Positions 21,021-22,673 of a stretch of DNA of 22,673 bases are shown here, one piece after another (positions within the stretch are counted from its first letter, which is position 1; every line of letters starts with the position of its first letter). The position numbers were made by a program, and so were the translations under genes. The notes under the pieces are model-generated. The model was not told the origin of the DNA and did no database searches. It saw only the letters and a list, made by a program, of their open reading frames with translations. Source of the stretch: Pseudomonadota bacterium (GTDB taxonomy: Bacteria > Pseudomonadota > Alphaproteobacteria > Rs-D84); the NCBI GenBank assembly GCA_009781955.1, contig WQUT01000049.1, forward strand, positions 1 to 22,673, given 5' to 3'.

Positions 21021-22671
21021 GGGCTTTTTCAAATTCCGCCTCGTCCCAAACCGCGACGCCCAGCTTTTGCGCGGTGGCCAGCTTTGATCCCGCGTCCGCG
21101 CCGGCGATGACTATGTCGGCTTTCGCGCTGACGCTGGATTGCACTTTCGCGCCGAGATTTTCCAGGATTTCAGTTGCCTCTTCCCGCGTGTGGTTTTGCA
21201 ATGTGCCGGTAAGGACGATTTTTTTCCCAGATAACGGCCCCCGTAGGGGCAAATGATTATTTGCCCCTACATTTTTCGGATTGATTACCGTCAGATGTTT
21301 CAGCAATTCGTCCAGCGCGCGCGCGCTGTGATGGTCGGCGAAGAACTTCATAATCTCATTCGCCATCACGCCGCCGATGCCTTCTATCTTTATCAAGCGT
21401 TCTGGGACTTTGCCGATTCCCTTGACCTCTGCCAGCGGTTCCGTCATCGCCGCGCGCAGTTCGTTCAGTGATCCGAATTCGTTCGCCAGAACCTTTGCCG
21501 TCGCCTCGCCCACTTCTGGAATGCCAATCGCGAACAGCAGCCGGTGCAGGTCAATCGCGCGCCGCGCGTTTATCGCGGTGTCTAGATTCGCGACCGATTT
21601 TTCGCCATAGCCGTCCATCCCGCGCAATTCATCGCCGTGCATAGGGATCAGATTCCAAATGTTCGCCGGCGATTTCAGCCAGCCGAGTTCCACGAATTTC
21701 TCTATGTGTTTTGCGCCAAGGCCCTCTATATCAAATCCTTTGCGGGAAACGAAATGCTCCAGCTCGCCCACTATCTGGGCCGGACAGGACAAGGTATTGA
21801 TACAGCGGCGCGCGACCTTGTTCGCTTCCTGGACCACATCCGCGCCGCAGACGGGGCATTTGGTCGGGAAATGATACGGATGGCTGTGTTCCGCGTGTTC
21901 CAGCGATTCTACAACCTGGGGGATGACGTCGCCCGCGCGTTGGACCACAACCTTGTCGCCGACGCGAAAGCCCCGCCGCTCTATCTCGTCCGCATTGTGC
22001 AGCGTCGCGCGCTGGACCACCACGCCGCCGATATTTATGGGGTCAAGCTCTGCAACCGGCGTCAAGACGCCGGTGCGCCCGACCTGGATCGTAATATCGC
22101 GAAGATGCGTAATCGCGCGGCGCGCCGGAAATTTATATGCGATTTCCCAGCGCGGGGAATTAGCGGTGGAACCCATTTTTTCCTGGGTAGCGACATCGTT
22201 GACCTTTACGACCAGGCCGTCTATATCAAACGGAATTGACGAGCGCGTATCCGCGATGCGATTGTAATATTCCTGAATTTCTTCCAGCGTGCGCGCGTGT
22301 TTGCACATGTGGCGGGTCGTTTTGAACCCCCACGATTCCAGCAAGTCAAAATATTCCGATTGCGTTTTCCAGGTCCGGTCGGACACTTCGCCCCAGGTAT
22401 AGGCCAGCGCGCGCAGGCGGCGCTTTGCGGTGACGGCCGGGTCCAGCTGGCGCAATGAACCGGCCGCGGCGTTGCGGGGGTTTGCGAAAACTTTTGCGGA
22501 TTTGTTTCCGGCGGCGGCGGCACGCTCCGCCTCTTCATTAAGCGCGAAAAAATCGCTGCGCATCATGTAAACCTCGCCCCGGATTTCCAGCACAGATGGT
22601 ATAACCCCTGCCCTTGCGGCAGGGGTCGCCGAGGCACCTTCTCGTGCTCGGCGGGGGATGGGTTCATTAGT
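20995..22671 (-). CDS. ligA: NAD-dependent DNA ligase LigA (N-terminus outside window)
   Basis: Seals nicks in DNA during replication and repair, using NAD. The frame stays open to the window edge, so the N-terminal NAD-binding part and the catalytic KxDG lysine are not visible. Seen: the end of the adenylation domain (LEIRGEVYMMRSDFFALNEE; SIPFDIDGLVVKVND; RWEIAYKFPA), the OB fold (IQVGRTGVLTPVAELDP; RATLHNADEIERRGFRVGDKVVVQRAGDVIP), the four-Cys zinc finger (CPVCGADV...CINTLSCPAQ), helix-hairpin-helix repeats (FDIEGLGAKHIEKFVELG; IGIPEVGEATAKVLANEFG) and a C-terminal BRCT domain (LSGKKIVLTGTLQNHTREE). Two palindromic elements lie in frame, one before LEIRGEV and one in the linker before BRCT. 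Convergent overlap of 26 bases with the neighbour gene. Confidence 0.96.
   Translation of the reverse strand, partial: TNEPIPRRAREGASATPAARAGVIPSVLEIRGEVYMMRSDFFALNEEAERAAAAGNKSAKVFANPRNAAAGSLRQLDPAVTAKRRLRALAYTWGEVSDRTWKTQSEYFDLLESWGFKTTRHMCKHARTLEEIQEYYNRIADTRSSIPFDIDGLVVKVNDVATQEKMGSTANSPRWEIAYKFPARRAITHLRDITIQVGRTGVLTPVAELDPINIGGVVVQRATLHNADEIERRGFRVGDKVVVQRAGDVIPQVVESLEHAEHSHPYHFPTKCPVCGADVVQEANKVARRCINTLSCPAQIVGELEHFVSRKGFDIEGLGAKHIEKFVELGWLKSPANIWNLIPMHGDELRGMDGYGEKSVANLDTAINARRAIDLHRLLFAIGIPEVGEATAKVLANEFGSLNELRAAMTEPLAEVKGIGKVPERLIKIEGIGGVMANEIMKFFADHHSARALDELLKHLTVINPKNVGANNHLPLRGPLSGKKIVLTGTLQNHTREEATEILENLGAKVQSSVSAKADIVIAGADAGSKLATAQKLGVAVWDEAEFEKALSAGADTR
21243..21270. repeat. 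Palindromic element in frame inside ligA (linker before BRCT)
   Basis: GTAGGGGCAAAT (21243-21254) and ATTTGCCCCTAC (21259-21270) form a perfect 12-bp stem with a 4-base loop. On the ligA strand it encodes VGANNHLPLRG, residues not expected in the family linker between helix-hairpin-helix and BRCT. It shares TGTAGGGGCAAATAAT and GCCCCTACGG with the intergenic palindrome at 20332-20362. Confidence 0.88.
22604..22653. repeat. Two-hairpin palindromic element in frame inside ligA (before LEIRGEV)
   Basis: ACCCCTGCC (22604-22612) pairs with GGCAGGGGT (22618-22626); CGCCGAG (22627-22633) pairs with CTCGGCG (22647-22653), with CAC/GTG inside. The frame is open across it and encodes a basic, Ala-rich run (RAREGASATPAARAG) just before VIPSVLEIRGEVY, where LigA proteins normally have a short loop. 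The element may continue past the window edge. Confidence 0.75.
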
Positions 22672-22673
22672 CA

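Overview
The window reads as part of a bacterial chromosome, most likely a host- or gut-associated alphaproteobacterium. That assignment is an inference from gene content and style (lepB-rnc pair, ComM, Omp25/Msp4-like barrel, many palindromic repeats inside and between genes, GC-rich codons). No rRNA is present to prove it. Most genes lie on the minus strand and are core functions. The accessory material is a giant secreted repeat protein, an AT-rich radical SAM gene and a dense set of small repeat elements.

Layout. Positions 1-603: the 3' end of an unknown membrane protein and a compound palindromic element. 604-3940 (minus): a three-gene unit of membrane metallopeptidase with a pilin-like tail, class II lysyl-tRNA synthetase (lysS) and a divergent adenylate kinase. 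4027-4103: tRNA-Gly(GCC). 4301-5215: AT-rich radical SAM gene. 5276-7396 (minus): lemA and htpX, split by an inverted heptamer-repeat cassette carrying a four-helix-bundle (23S-IVP/S23 type) gene. 7610-9811 (minus): lepB, rnc and a cold-shock protein, with repeat elements in the spacers. 9948-13906 (minus): a small exported protein and a 1142-residue exported protein with two PKD-like domains and two arrays of 31-residue repeats. 14068-16886 (plus): comM and a family 61 glycosyltransferase. 16919-19735 (minus): class A penicillin-binding protein and an outer membrane barrel. 19859-21020 (plus): two paralogous small exported proteins separated by a MITE-like element. 20995-22671 (minus): NAD-dependent DNA ligase, running off the window.

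The most unusual signal is a set of short-unit (7 or 8 bp) tandem arrays, usually arranged as inverted repeats. Three unit families occur: GTCGTTR, GTGACARA and ACCGAAA. They sit in several gene spacers, and in at least five cases a gene's stop codon lies exactly at, or inside, the array. One GTCGTTR cassette carries the four-helix-bundle gene; another has the same arms but no gene, as expected of an autonomous/non-autonomous pair. A second class of palindromic elements has entered ligA in frame at two sites, in the manner of Rickettsia palindromic elements, and one of these has a near twin in the spacer next door.

The envelope theme is strong: LepB processes exports, class A PBP builds peptidoglycan, HtpX/LemA are membrane quality-control-type proteins, and several secreted or outer-membrane proteins are encoded. 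Four genes have a -10-like hexamer only 6-7 bp before the start codon, suggesting leaderless mRNAs.
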